DNA of 64,000 nt, from contig NZ_KB911596.1 in the NCBI RefSeq assembly GCF_000383615.1, positions 153,783 to 217,782 of the forward strand, given 5' to 3'. This DNA is from Streptomyces canus 299MFChir4.1 (GTDB lineage Bacteria; Actinomycetota; Actinomycetes; Streptomycetales; Streptomycetaceae). Position 1 is the first letter of the stretch; every line of letters begins with the position of its first letter. The translations under genes were made by a program, and so were the position numbers. The notes under the pieces were generated by a model. The model ran no database searches, was not told the DNA's origin, and was given only the letters and a program-made list of their open reading frames with translations. This document shows positions 34,661-46,960 of the stretch, one piece after another.

Positions 34661-37600
34661 CTACGAGTGCTGCCGCAGCAGCGTCCTCATCGTGCGCATC
34701 GCCACCGACAGGTTGGCCAGGTCGAAGGCGTCCGAGCTCTGGATCTCCTCCAGGGTGGTGCGCGCCCGGCCGAGGATCGGGGCGTTCTTCTCCTCCCAGG
34801 CCTTGAAGCGCTGCTCGGGAGTGGACGTGCCGTTGCCCACCGCCAGTACGTCGGCCGTCAGCGCCGAGTGGGCCGCGTACAGGTCCTCACGGATGGAGGC
34901 ACGGGCCATGGACTGCCAGCGGTCGGCACGGGGCAACTCGATGATGCGGTCCATGAGCTGGGTGATGTGGAGACGGTCGGCGAGGTCGTAGTACACCTCG
35001 GCGACGTCCATCGGGTCGCGGCCCATGCGGTCGGCCACCGAGACGATGTCCAGCGTCGGGAAGGCCGAGGAGAACCCGGCCACGCGCGTGGCGAGTTCGT
35101 CGGGGACTCCGGCGCCGCTCAGCTCGTCGTAGATCTTCTGGTACCACTCCAGGTCCGCGCCCCGCAGCAACTTGGGCAGCTGGGACCACACCTGTTCGAC
35201 GCGGTCGCCGAAGAACTCGACGGTCTCGGCGAGCTGGAGCGGCTGCGGCCGGTTGTTGAGCAGCCAGCGCGTGCCACGCTCGACGAGCCGGCGCGAGTGC
35301 AGGCGGATCCGGGTCAGTACGGCGGCCTCGACCTTGTTGTCGAGCGCCTCGACCCCGTCCCACACCACGCTGGAGCGGAAGATCGCGCGGGCCACGGTCT
35401 GCGCCCGGACGATCTCCTCCAGCGACGCGCCGGTCTCCTCGCGCAGGCGGTGCAGATAGGTCGTACCGCCCGTGTTGACCGTGTCGTTGACCAGGACGGT
35501 CGTGGTGATCTCGCGGTGCAGCGGGTGGTTGTCGATGTGCTCCGGGAACTGCTCCCGCAGGGCCTTCGGGAAGTACGTGTGCAGCAGACCGTGCAGATAC
35601 GGGTCGTCCGGGAGCGAGGTGTGCAGCAGCTCCTCGGCGACCGTGATCTTCGTGTACGCCAGCAGGACGGCCGTCTCCGGGCTGGTCAGACCCTGCGCGG
35701 CACCGAGGCGTTCGCGGATCTGGCGGTCGGTGGGCAGGAACTCCAGGGCCCGGTCGAGGTGGCCCTCGCGCACCAGGTGGCGCATGAAGCGCTGCTGGGC
35801 GTGGAGCATGTCCTTGGACTGGGCGAGCGCGTTGGCGATGGCGGTGTTCTGCGCGTAGTTGTTGCGCAGGACCAGGCGGCCGACCTCGTCGGTCATCTCG
35901 GCGAGCAGTTTGTTGCGCTGCTTGACCGTCATGTCGCCCTCGGTGACCAGGCCGTTGAGCAGGATCTTGATGTTCACCTCGTGGTCGGAGGTGTCCACGC
36001 CCGCGCTGTTGTCGATGGCATCGGTGTTGATCTTGCCGCCGTGCAGCGCGAACTCGATCCGGCCGAGCTGGGTCAGGCCCAGGTTGCCGCCCTCGCCGAC
36101 GACCCGCACGCGCAGGTCGGCGCCGTCGACGCGGATCGGGTCGTTGGCCTTGTCGCCGACGTCCGCGTGGGTCTCCGTGGACGCCTTCACGTAGGTGCCG
36201 ATGCCGCCGTTCCACAGCAGGTCCACCGGCGCCTTGAGGATGGCCTTCATCAGATCGGCCGGGGTCATCTTGGTGACCTTGTCCTCGATGCCGAGGGCCT
36301 CGCGGACGTGGGCGTTGACCGGGATGGACTTGGCGGTACGGGGGAAGACGCCGCCGCCCGTGGAGATCAGCTCGGTGTTGTAGTCGGCCCAGCTGGAGCG
36401 CGGGAGGTCGAAGATGCGGCGGCGCTCGGCGTAGGAGGTGGCCGCGTCGGGCTTCGGGTCGATGAAGATGTGCCGGTGATCGAAGGCGGCGACCAGGCGG
36501 ATGTGCTCGGAGAGCAGCATGCCGTTGCCGAACACGTCACCGGACATGTCGCCGATGCCGACGACGGTGAAGTCCTCGGACTGGGTGTCGAGGTCCAGTT
36601 CGCGGAAGTGCCGCTTGACGGACTCCCAGGCGCCGCGGGCGGTGATGCCCATGCCCTTGTGGTCGTAGCCGGCCGAGCCGCCGGAGGCGAAGGCGTCGCC
36701 GAGCCAGAAGTTGTACGACTCCGCGACCCCGTTGGCGATGTCGGAGAAGGTCGCGGTGCCCTTGTCGGCGGCGACGACGAGGTAGGTGTCGTCCTCGTCG
36801 TGCCGTACGACGTCGGCGGGCGGGACGACTTCACCGGCGACCATGTTGTCGGTGATGTCGAGCAGGGCCGAGATGAACATCTTGTAGCTGGCGATGCCCT
36901 CGGCCAGCCACGCGTCCCGGTCGACGGACGGGTCGGGCAGCTGCTTGGCGACGAAGCCGCCCTTGGCGCCGACCGGCACGATGACGGTGTTCTTCACCAT
37001 CTGCGCCTTGACCAGGCCGAGGATCTCGGTGCGGAAGTCCTCACGCCGGTCGGACCAGCGCAGCCCGCCGCGCGCGACCTTGCCGAAGCGCAGGTGCACG
37101 CCCTCGACGCGCGGCGAGTAGACCCAGATCTCGAACGCCGGGCGCGGGGCCGGCAGATCGGGGATGGCCTGCGGGTCGAACTTCATGGAGACGTAGTCGT
37201 GCGGCTTGCCGCCCGCGGCCTCCTGGAAGAAGTTGGTGCGCAGGGTCGCCTTGATGACGGTCAGGAACGAGCGCAGGATCCGGTCCTCGTCCAGCGAGGC
37301 CACCTGGTCGAGCGCCGCGTCGAGCTCCTCCAGGAGGGCGTCCACGAGTTCGTGGCCTGCGCGCTGGCGGTCCGGCGACATCCGCGCCTCGAACAGCGAG
37401 ACGAGCAGCCGGGTCGTGTGGACGTTGTGGCGGAGGGTGTCCTCCATGTAGTCCTGGCTGAACGTCGAGCCCGCCTGGCGCAGGTACTTGGCGTACGCCC
37501 GCAGGACCATCGCCTGGCGCCAGCCCAGACCGGCGCTCAGCACCAGGGCGTTGAAGCCGTCGTTCTCCGCCTTGCCGGTCCAGGTGGCGGCGAAGGCCTC

Positions 37601-39613
37601 CTGGAAACGCTCGCGGCCGTCTTCACCCAGGTAGTCACCGCCGCCGTTCTGCGACTTGGGCATGCGCAGACCGAAGTCGTAGATCCAGGCGATGCTGCGG
37701 TCCGAGCAGCGCAGTTCGTAGGGCCGCTCGTCCGTCACCTCGACGCCGAGCCGGCTGAGGACCGGCAGCACGGCGGACAGGGAGATGGCGTCGCCCTTGC
37801 GGTAGATCTTGAAACGGCGCTCCTCGGGGGCGGCGCCCACCGGCTCGTACAGGCTGAGCGCGAAGTCGTTCTCCTCGCCGAGCCGCTCCAGGTGGACGAG
37901 GTCGGCGACCGCGGAGCGCGGGGAGTGGTCGGCCTTGTAGCCCTCGGGGAACGCGTTGCCGTAGCGGCGGGTCAGTTCGGCGGCGCGCTCCTCGCCGAGC
38001 TCGGCGTTGAGCGCCTCGGCGAAGCCGTCGGCCCAGGAGCGGGCGGCCTCGACCAGGCGGGCCTCGATGCGCTCCTTGTCGCTGTCGCTGAGCTGCGGCA
38101 GCTCGGTACCCGGCGGGACGCGGACCACGAAGTGCAGCCGGGACAGGATCGACTCGGTGTTCCAGGCGGTGAAGTCGACGCTGATGCCGCCGAGTTCCTC
38201 CTTGAGGATGTCGATGATCCTCAGGCGGACGCCGGTGGTGTAGCGGTCGCGGGGCAGGTAGACGAGGGCCGAGTAGTAGCGGCCGTACTCGTCCTGGCGC
38301 AGGTAGAGCCGCAGCCGCCGCCGCTCCTGGAGGTACAGGACGGAGGTGGCGATGGACTCCAGCTCGTCGGCCGGGGTCTGGAAGAGCTCGTCGCGCGGGT
38401 AGGTCTCCAGGATCTGGAGCAGGTCGCGGCCGTCGTGGCTGTTGGGCGAGAAACCGGCCCTTTCGAGCACCTCGTCCACCTTGCGCCGAATGACCGGAAC
38501 CCGGCGCACCGACTCGGTGTAGGCGGCGGAGGAGAACAACCCGAGGAAACGTCGCTCGCCGATGACATTGCCGTCGGCGTCGAACTTCTTGACCCCGATG
38601 TAGTCGAGGTACGACGGCCGGTGCACCGTTGCCCGGCTGTTCGCCTTGGTCAGAACCAGCAGGTTGTGCTCACGTGCCTTCGCGCGGGCGTCGGCGGGCA
38701 GCCGCTCGAAGGACGGGCTGACCGGGTGGCCCTCCTCGCCGGCGTGGTGCGGGTCGGAGCGCAGGATGCCGAGGCCGGTGCCGGGCACGGCCGCGAGGGA
38801 GTCGTCCGGCCTGAGCTGGTACTCCCGGTAGCCGAGGAAGGTGAAGTGGTCGGCGGCCAGCCAGCGCAGCAGCTCGCGGGCCTCCTCGATCTCCATGTCA
38901 CGCAGCTCGGGGGCGACGGGCTCGGCGGGCAGTTCGTCGGCCATCCGCAGGGCCGCGTCCCGCATCTTCTCCCAGTCCTCGACGGCCTCCCGGACGTCGG
39001 ACAGGACACGCAGCAGGTCGGCGTTGATCTGCTTCAGGTCACCGCGGTCGGTCTCGCGGTCGATCTCCACGTGGATCCAGGACTCGGTGTGCGCGTCGTG
39101 CGGGAGGTCACCGGCGGAGGGCGGGGCGGTGAGGACCTCGATCAGCTTGCCGGTGACATCGCGGCGGACGACGACCTGGGGGTGGATGACGACATGGATG
39201 CCGCGCCCCTGCCGGGTCAGCTCATTGGTGACGGAGTCGACGAGGAAGGGCATGTCGTCGGTGACGACCTCGACGACCGAGTGGGTGCAGGTCCAGCCGT
39301 TCTCCTCCACCGTGGGCGTGTGCACGCGCACGTTGGCCGTGCCCTGCGGGCGCGTCTCGCCCAGCCGGAAGTGGGAGAGAGCGGCTCCGTAGATGTCGAC
39401 CGGGTCGCGGTCGGCGAGGTCTTCCGGTGCCGTGTGCAGGTAGTAGCGCTGGAGGAACGCGAGCACGGTCTCACTGTCCGGGGTGTCCGGGGTACGGGAG
39501 GTCTCGTCGTCCGTCGTCCCAGTCGGTAGGTGCCCCCCGACCGGGCTGTTCTCAGCTACCCGGGCAGCCCTCTCGAGCAGCTCGGCCTTGGCTTCGTCCA
39601 GCTTGGTCTGCAT
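34661..39613 (-). CDS. gdhB: NAD-dependent glutamate dehydrogenase, large 180-kDa class
   Basis: 1650 residues, the size of the Streptomyces clavuligerus-type NAD-GDH. The N-terminal ACT-like regulatory half includes HPQVVVRRDV and LRWLAADHFTFLGYREY. The catalytic domain lies at about 800-1200 with substrate Lys in VPVGAKGGFVAKQLP, then GIGDMSGDVFGNGML and the NAD-binding part, and a long helical C-terminal domain follows. It deaminates glutamate to 2-oxoglutarate and ammonia, mainly catabolic. It is monocistronic and convergent with the exporter operon. The antisense strand is open over nearly the whole length as a codon-bias shadow. Confidence 0.96.
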   Translation of the reverse strand: MQTKLDEAKAELLERAARVAENSPVGGHLPTGTTDDETSRTPDTPDSETVLAFLQRYYLHTAPEDLADRDPVDIYGAALSHFRLGETRPQGTANVRVHTPTVEENGWTCTHSVVEVVTDDMPFLVDSVTNELTRQGRGIHVVIHPQVVVRRDVTGKLIEVLTAPPSAGDLPHDAHTESWIHVEIDRETDRGDLKQINADLLRVLSDVREAVEDWEKMRDAALRMADELPAEPVAPELRDMEIEEARELLRWLAADHFTFLGYREYQLRPDDSLAAVPGTGLGILRSDPHHAGEEGHPVSPSFERLPADARAKAREHNLLVLTKANSRATVHRPSYLDYIGVKKFDADGNVIGERRFLGLFSSAAYTESVRRVPVIRRKVDEVLERAGFSPNSHDGRDLLQILETYPRDELFQTPADELESIATSVLYLQERRRLRLYLRQDEYGRYYSALVYLPRDRYTTGVRLRIIDILKEELGGISVDFTAWNTESILSRLHFVVRVPPGTELPQLSDSDKERIEARLVEAARSWADGFAEALNAELGEERAAELTRRYGNAFPEGYKADHSPRSAVADLVHLERLGEENDFALSLYEPVGAAPEERRFKIYRKGDAISLSAVLPVLSRLGVEVTDERPYELRCSDRSIAWIYDFGLRMPKSQNGGGDYLGEDGRERFQEAFAATWTGKAENDGFNALVLSAGLGWRQAMVLRAYAKYLRQAGSTFSQDYMEDTLRHNVHTTRLLVSLFEARMSPDRQRAGHELVDALLEELDAALDQVASLDEDRILRSFLTVIKATLRTNFFQEAAGGKPHDYVSMKFDPQAIPDLPAPRPAFEIWVYSPRVEGVHLRFGKVARGGLRWSDRREDFRTEILGLVKAQMVKNTVIVPVGAKGGFVAKQLPDPSVDRDAWLAEGIASYKMFISALLDITDNMVAGEVVPPADVVRHDEDDTYLVVAADKGTATFSDIANGVAESYNFWLGDAFASGGSAGYDHKGMGITARGAWESVKRHFRELDLDTQSEDFTVVGIGDMSGDVFGNGMLLSEHIRLVAAFDHRHIFIDPKPDAATSYAERRRIFDLPRSSWADYNTELISTGGGVFPRTAKSIPVNAHVREALGIEDKVTKMTPADLMKAILKAPVDLLWNGGIGTYVKASTETHADVGDKANDPIRVDGADLRVRVVGEGGNLGLTQLGRIEFALHGGKINTDAIDNSAGVDTSDHEVNIKILLNGLVTEGDMTVKQRNKLLAEMTDEVGRLVLRNNYAQNTAIANALAQSKDMLHAQQRFMRHLVREGHLDRALEFLPTDRQIRERLGAAQGLTSPETAVLLAYTKITVAEELLHTSLPDDPYLHGLLHTYFPKALREQFPEHIDNHPLHREITTTVLVNDTVNTGGTTYLHRLREETGASLEEIVRAQTVARAIFRSSVVWDGVEALDNKVEAAVLTRIRLHSRRLVERGTRWLLNNRPQPLQLAETVEFFGDRVEQVWSQLPKLLRGADLEWYQKIYDELSGAGVPDELATRVAGFSSAFPTLDIVSVADRMGRDPMDVAEVYYDLADRLHITQLMDRIIELPRADRWQSMARASIREDLYAAHSALTADVLAVGNGTSTPEQRFKAWEEKNAPILGRARTTLEEIQSSDAFDLANLSVAMRTMRTLLRQHS

Positions 39614-40128
39614 TGTCCTCTGGCTCCTGTCGCGCGCCGTTGCGTGACGTAGAAGGAAGTACGGTCTCTTCCCCTGCGGCTCGACGCCACGGCCCGGGGT
39701 CTCCGGTCTGCTCCGACGCTATGCCGCAAGGTGAGATGAGCGGGGGGATATCAGCCATTCTCGACACGCTCGCCAGGTGTGACGCTGCTCTCTGCCGCGC
39801 CGGTGACGAGGGCGTATTCGGCGTCATGAGGGCCCTTACGGCCCCGTCCCGCCCGCGAGGACCAGCGGCCGCCGCCCGGCCACGGAGGTGTTCCGTGCGC
39901 ACCGGGCGCGGGGCGGGGGCCACAGCGCCCCCGCGAACTATCGCGCTGATCACGCCACCCAGGCTATCGCTCCTTACAGGGGAGCCGTCATGAGCCGTAT
40001 GTGTACAAAACCGGAGGTGGAACTTTGACACTCTGCACAGTGTCTACGCCACATCCAGGCCATGACTTTCTCCCCTTCCCTTCGCACACCCTCTTGGCAA
40101 GCGCGTCCCGACGGTGCACTTTGCCGAC
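39614..40128. promoter_or_regulatory. Intergenic region between gdhB and the DJ-1/PfpI gene
   Basis: About 515 bases. It must hold the gdhB promoter (minus strand) and the promoter of the DJ-1/PfpI gene (plus strand). The only structure noted is the dyad GACACT-N6-AGTGTC at 40027-40044, overlapping a TTGACA (40025-40030), about 85 bases before the DJ-1/PfpI start. The open frames here lack family features and good starts; no gene is called. Confidence 0.4.
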
Positions 40129-40695
40129 ATGACCGCAAAAATCCTCATCGTCACCGGTGACGCAGCAGAGTCACTGGAGGTCCTGTACCCCTACCAACGC
40201 CTCCGCGAGGAGGGCTACGACGTCCATGTCGCGGCTCCCGCCCGCAAGCAGCTCCGCTTCGTGGTCCACGACTTCGAACCCGGTTTCGACACCTACACCG
40301 AGAAGCCCGGCTACACCTGGCCCGCCGACCTGGCCTTCGCCGAGGTCGACGCCGGTGAGTACGCCGCTCTCGTCATCCCCGGCGGCCGCGCGCCCGAGTA
40401 CCTGCGCAACGACCCCGAGCTCCGCAAGATCCTCAAGTCCTTCTTCGACGCGGACAAGCCGGTGGCCCAGATCTGCCACGGCCCCCTGCTCACCGCGGCG
40501 ATCGACGGGCTCCGCGGCCGACGTGTCACGGCCTATCCGGCCCTGGAGCCCGACATGCAGTCGGCCGGAGCGGCCTTCCAGGACACCGAGGTGGTGGTCG
40601 ACGGCACCTTGGTCTCCTCCCGCGCCTGGCCGGACCACTCGGGCTGGATGCGGGAGTTCCTGAAGGTGCTCAGGGCGAAGGCACCGGTGACCTAG
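40129..40695 (+). CDS. DJ-1/PfpI family protein
   Basis: 188 residues from the ATG at 40129 (MTAKILIVTGDAAESLEVLYP); an in-frame GTG five codons upstream adds nothing conserved. The nucleophile elbow is VAQICHGPLL with the reactive Cys, and VIPGGRAPEYLR is the second family motif with the acidic partner upstream. Members include glyoxalase III/deglycase-like enzymes and cysteine peptidases; the exact activity cannot be told. It stands alone. Confidence 0.92.
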   Translation: MTAKILIVTGDAAESLEVLYPYQRLREEGYDVHVAAPARKQLRFVVHDFEPGFDTYTEKPGYTWPADLAFAEVDAGEYAALVIPGGRAPEYLRNDPELRKILKSFFDADKPVAQICHGPLLTAAIDGLRGRRVTAYPALEPDMQSAGAAFQDTEVVVDGTLVSSRAWPDHSGWMREFLKVLRAKAPVT

Positions 40696-40756
40696 CCGAC
40701 GGGACGCCGCATGCCGCCGTGGTCGCGGTCGCGGTCGCGGGGCCGGCGTGAACCGG

Positions 40757-41422
40757 TCACGCCGCTATTCGCTCGGCCTCCGCGACCGCCTCCGCCAAGG
40801 TGTCCACCACAGGCACGCCCACCCCTTCGAGGCTGGCCCGGCTGTGCGACCCCCCGGTGTACAGCACGGCCCGCGCCCCCACCCGCATCGCGGCCACCGC
40901 GTCGTCCGCGGCGTCCCCGATCACCACGGTCCGGGCCGCGTCCACATCCACGAGCGCGGCGAGATGCCGCTCCATGTGCTCCGCCTTGCTCCCCCCGGAC
41001 GGTCCCGTCCGCCCGTCCACCCGCAGGAAGTGCGCCTCGATCCCGAACCCGCGCACCAACGGCACCAGCTCGTCATGCACGTACATGCTGAGGATCGACT
41101 GGCTGCGCCCGGCCGACCGCCACCCCATGAGCAGTTCCACCGCGCCCTCGGTGAGCCCGCACCCCACCCGGTGCTCGGCGTAGTACCGGTGAAAGGTCTC
41201 GTCCATGACCTCCCACTCCGCGTCGGTGGGCAGCCGGCCGAGCAGTCGCTCGTAGAACTTGGGCACCGGCACGCAGTACAGCGCCCGGTACTGCTCCATC
41301 GTGATCGGCGCGAGCCCCAGCTCGCCGAACGCCGCGTTCGTCGCCCCGATGATCGCGTCGTTGTCGTGGAACAGCGTGCCGTTCCAGTCCCAGACGATGT
41401 GCGCCCCTGTCAGCTTCCCCAT
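40757..41422 (-). CDS. HAD-superfamily hydrolase
   Basis: 221 residues. Motif I is VWDWNGTLFHD (nucleophile Asp and acid Asp replaced in pattern DxN), motif II is SILSMYV, Lys is in GGSKAEHM, and motif IV is VIGDAADDAVAA. The DWNGTL variant is found in phosphoglycolate-phosphatase-like HADs. It probably removes phosphate from a small metabolite. The second motif-I Asp is Asn, so catalysis may differ from classic phosphatases. Confidence 0.88.
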   Translation of the reverse strand: MGKLTGAHIVWDWNGTLFHDNDAIIGATNAAFGELGLAPITMEQYRALYCVPVPKFYERLLGRLPTDAEWEVMDETFHRYYAEHRVGCGLTEGAVELLMGWRSAGRSQSILSMYVHDELVPLVRGFGIEAHFLRVDGRTGPSGGSKAEHMERHLAALVDVDAARTVVIGDAADDAVAAMRVGARAVLYTGGSHSRASLEGVGVPVVDTLAEAVAEAERIAA

Positions 41423-41510
41423 GACAAAAACGTACCCGCCCCCACTGACAATGAAGAGACCAGCAGGTCAAGACGGGTAAAGCCGCGACCTGGCACCGCA
41501 GGAGACGGCT

Positions 41511-42026
41511 TCAGCCGCCCAGCCCCACGAGGTTCGGGATCTCCTGCGTCGCGAACCACAGCAGCTCGTGGTCCTCGGCCCCGTCCACGACGAACTGCGC
41601 GTCGTCGTCCCCGGCGTCCGCCGCCGCCAGCGCGTCCACGGCGGCGGTGACGTCCTCCACCGCGTCCTCCGAGTCGACGTGCACCGCGGCGGCCTTGGCC
41701 AGCTTCACGGCCCCGGCGACCCGCACCTCACCGAGCGCCGCGGGATCCAGTGCCCGGTCGGGATCGGCGACGGCCGCCCCGTCGGCCACGTCGACGGCCA
41801 CCACGACCCGGCGCCGTACGGCCCCGGCGTCCGCGGCGAGCAGCCGCAGCGACGCGAGCGCGGCCCGGTTCAGCGCCGCGTACTCCAGTTCCTCGATGTC
41901 GTCGGAGAGGTACCACTCGCGCAGGGCGGGTGTGACGGCGTAGGCGAGGAGCGGTCCGGCCCCCAGCTCACCCGTCTTGTACGCCTCGGCGAGACCGGAG
42001 AGGGTCAGGGGGACGTAGACGCGCAT
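41511..42026 (-). CDS. Conserved actinobacterial protein (DUF6912-like)
   Basis: 171 residues, acidic and Ala-rich, without signal peptide or membrane segment. The N-terminus MRVYVPLTLSGLAEAY and the ending EDHELLWFATQEIPNLVGL are, from memory, those of a conserved Streptomyces family of unknown function. It lies upstream of the HAD gene on the same strand with an 88-base gap. No function is proposed. Confidence 0.8.
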   Translation of the reverse strand: MRVYVPLTLSGLAEAYKTGELGAGPLLAYAVTPALREWYLSDDIEELEYAALNRAALASLRLLAADAGAVRRRVVVAVDVADGAAVADPDRALDPAALGEVRVAGAVKLAKAAAVHVDSEDAVEDVTAAVDALAAADAGDDDAQFVVDGAEDHELLWFATQEIPNLVGLGG

Positions 42027-42334
42027 GACTGGCCGCTTTCGTGGTCGGAGAACATCATCGGCGGGGCTCCGCGAAGGCCTTCAGGATACGTGCGGGCGTC
42101 CCCTTTCGAGTCCCTGCCCAGACCTCGGCAGGCGTCCACCCCGGGCCCGGAATTCACCCGCCCCGCCCCCGGATTCACGGGCTTCCGCACCCTGCGATCA
42201 CCCTGATAGGTGAACATGTCCGGCCGCCCGACCCGGTCCGCCCCGCGCTTGCCGCCGCGGTCCGCGGCCCCGTACAAGATCCCCAACCAGAAGTTACCGC
42301 CCGGTACTCTCCGGGCCCACTGAACGGGGATCCC

Positions 42335-43090
42335 ATGAACAAGGTCATGACCAGGGCCCAGCACCCTTCCGGCACCCGCCCGTCGGCCCGCCGCGACTCC
42401 CGCCGCCCGGGTGGCACGCCGCCCCGCACTCCCGGGGGCAGCACGCCCCGCACGGCCCCGGGCGACGGCCGCCCACCGGGCTCCCCCGGCAGCGGTCCCC
42501 GCACCCGTACGGGCCCCACGGACAGCCGTCCGCAGAGCATCCCGGGGCCCAACGCGACGACCACGGGAGCCGCTCGGCGCGGCACCACGGCCGACGCCAC
42601 GACCACCGGCACGCGCGGCACCACCTCAGGCACGGACAGCGCCTCTACCGGCCCGGGCAACACCGCCACCGCAACGCGCACCGCAGCCCACGGCACCGCC
42701 ACCCCGGCGGTCGTCCCGCCCCAGGCCCCGCGGCGCCCCGTGGTCCCCCAGCCCCGCCCCACCGACCTCTTCGCCGACCTTCTCCTCGCCGTTCTGAGCG
42801 GCCAGCGCCCCGTCCACTCGATGCTCCGGCACACCGCTGGGCGCGCCTACGACGAGCTGGCCCGGCTCGCCGAACGCGGTCCCCTGCGCACCCGCGGCGC
42901 CCGGCCCGTCGTCCGGGACATCGGCTACTACGTCCCCCGCCAGGGCGCCGTGGAGGCCTTCGCCCGCATCGGTGCCGGCGACCAGCTGCGCGCCATGGCC
43001 TTCCGCCTGGAACAGGGCCAGGACCTGCGCTGGCGCTGCACAGCGGTCGAACTGGGCGGCTCCCGGGCTCCCCGTCCGGACGAGGACTGA
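42335..43090 (+). CDS. Rv3235-family protein
   Basis: 251 residues from the ATG at 42335, preceded by GGGGA. The first about 145 residues are low-complexity Thr/Pro/Arg/Gly. The conserved domain is the last about 100 residues (PTDLFADLLLAVLSGQRPVHSML, RVVRD-like region, YYVPRQGAVEAFARIGAG, LRWRCTAVELG), matching the family next to secA in many actinobacteria. Function unknown; the conserved linkage suggests a role connected with secretion or ribosome-related processes, but that is guesswork. It converges on secA across a shared terminator. Confidence 0.85.
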   Translation: MNKVMTRAQHPSGTRPSARRDSRRPGGTPPRTPGGSTPRTAPGDGRPPGSPGSGPRTRTGPTDSRPQSIPGPNATTTGAARRGTTADATTTGTRGTTSGTDSASTGPGNTATATRTAAHGTATPAVVPPQAPRRPVVPQPRPTDLFADLLLAVLSGQRPVHSMLRHTAGRAYDELARLAERGPLRTRGARPVVRDIGYYVPRQGAVEAFARIGAGDQLRAMAFRLEQGQDLRWRCTAVELGGSRAPRPDED

Positions 43091-43127
43091 CAGCCCCGGA
43101 GAAGCCCGCGAGTCCCCTCACACGCCG

Positions 43128-43160
43128 AAGGGCCGGCCACCCCCGAGGTGACCGGCCCTT
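43128..43160. terminator. Bidirectional terminator between the Rv3235-family gene and secA
   Basis: 13-base arms AAGGGCCGGCCAC / GTGACCGGCCCTT with one mismatch and a seven-base loop. Confidence 0.85.
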
Positions 43161-43225
43161 ATCACGTCACGGCGCCACCGGCACCGTCACGTCGATCCAC
43201 CACGGCGCTCGTCACGCCATGGGCA

Positions 43226-46066
<2,841 letters not shown>

Positions 46067-46235
46067 GGGGGTTGGTCTCCTTGCCGGTCGGGCCTGGGAC
46101 GGTCGGTTTCCATTTGACTTACTGAGCAACGGCCATCGTATGCGAGGACCCCGCCACGTCGGGAGGCCTGCTGGGTACGCCGACTGTCAGCTCTTTCAAA
46201 TCTGCTTCAAAGGGGACAACGGAGGGGGAACGCCG

Positions 46236-46274
46236 ATGGTGCCGCGCCCCGCTCACGAATTGCGCGAATTGTGA
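46236..46274 (+). CDS. Possible 12-residue leader ORF
   Basis: A 12-codon frame MVPRPAHELREL preceded by GGAGGGGG at a good distance, in the gap between secA and the GNAT gene. The ribosome binding site is the best in the gap and the acetyltransferase follows 63 bases later. It could be a short translated leader or chance; nothing else supports it. Confidence 0.3.
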   Translation: MVPRPAHELREL

Positions 46275-46337
46275 TCACTCGCTCACTCACAGCGAAACCG
46301 ATGGCGTCTTCACCGAACACCTGAGCAGAATCGGCCG

Positions 46338-46910
46338 ATGGAACCCGTCACGCTGACCACGGACCGTCTCCTGCTGCGGCCGCCCACTCCGCGGGACACC
46401 GAGACCGTCCTCGCGGCCGTGCAGGACCCCGACATCCTGCGCTGGACCACGATCCCCTCGCCCTACCTGGTGGAGCACGCCCAGAGCTTCACGGAACAAC
46501 TGGCCCCGACAGGCTGGGCGAACGACACGCTGTTCACCTGGGGTCTCTTCCTCCCCGAAGGGGAGGACCTGGTCGGCATGCTGGGCCTGACCATGCGCTC
46601 GCCGGGCACGGCCGAGATCGGCTACTGGGCCACCAAGGAACACCGCGGAAACGGCTACGTCACCGAAGCGGTGCGCGCCGCCTCCCGCTGGGCGTTCACG
46701 CGGCTGTCGATCGACCGAGTGGAGTGGCGCGCGGAAGTGGGCAACCAGCCCTCCCTCGCGGTGGCGGAACGCGCCGGTTTCGTCGTCGAGGGCGTCCTGC
46801 GCTCCGGCCTCGCCCACCAGGGCGTGCGCCGGGACTGCTGGGTAGGTGCGCTGCTGCCCTCGGACCTGGGCCTGCCGTCCACGTTGCAGTACCTCCCCGC
46901 GGCTCCGTAG
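46338..46910 (+). CDS. GNAT-family N-acetyltransferase (RimJ-like)
   Basis: 190 residues. The GNAT pattern is LTTDRLLLRPPTPRDTETVL at the N-terminus, EIGYWATKEHRGNGYVTEAVRAASRWAF for acetyl-CoA binding (R-x-x-G-x-G/Y), and VGNQPSLAVAERAGFVVEGVLR at the C-terminus. It resembles the RimJ/RimL ribosomal-protein N-acetyltransferase group. Substrate unknown. The gene is divergent from secA. Confidence 0.9.
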   Translation: MEPVTLTTDRLLLRPPTPRDTETVLAAVQDPDILRWTTIPSPYLVEHAQSFTEQLAPTGWANDTLFTWGLFLPEGEDLVGMLGLTMRSPGTAEIGYWATKEHRGNGYVTEAVRAASRWAFTRLSIDRVEWRAEVGNQPSLAVAERAGFVVEGVLRSGLAHQGVRRDCWVGALLPSDLGLPSTLQYLPAAP

Positions 46911-46960
46911 ATCCGCAGCTCACCTCCCGTTGTCAGTGCCGGCCTCTATCGTTCGGACCC

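Noticed and set aside
34508..39529. 1673-codon open frame opposite gdhB
   Set aside because: Codon-bias shadow of a clear NAD-glutamate dehydrogenase; Val/Leu/Asp-rich translation without domains.
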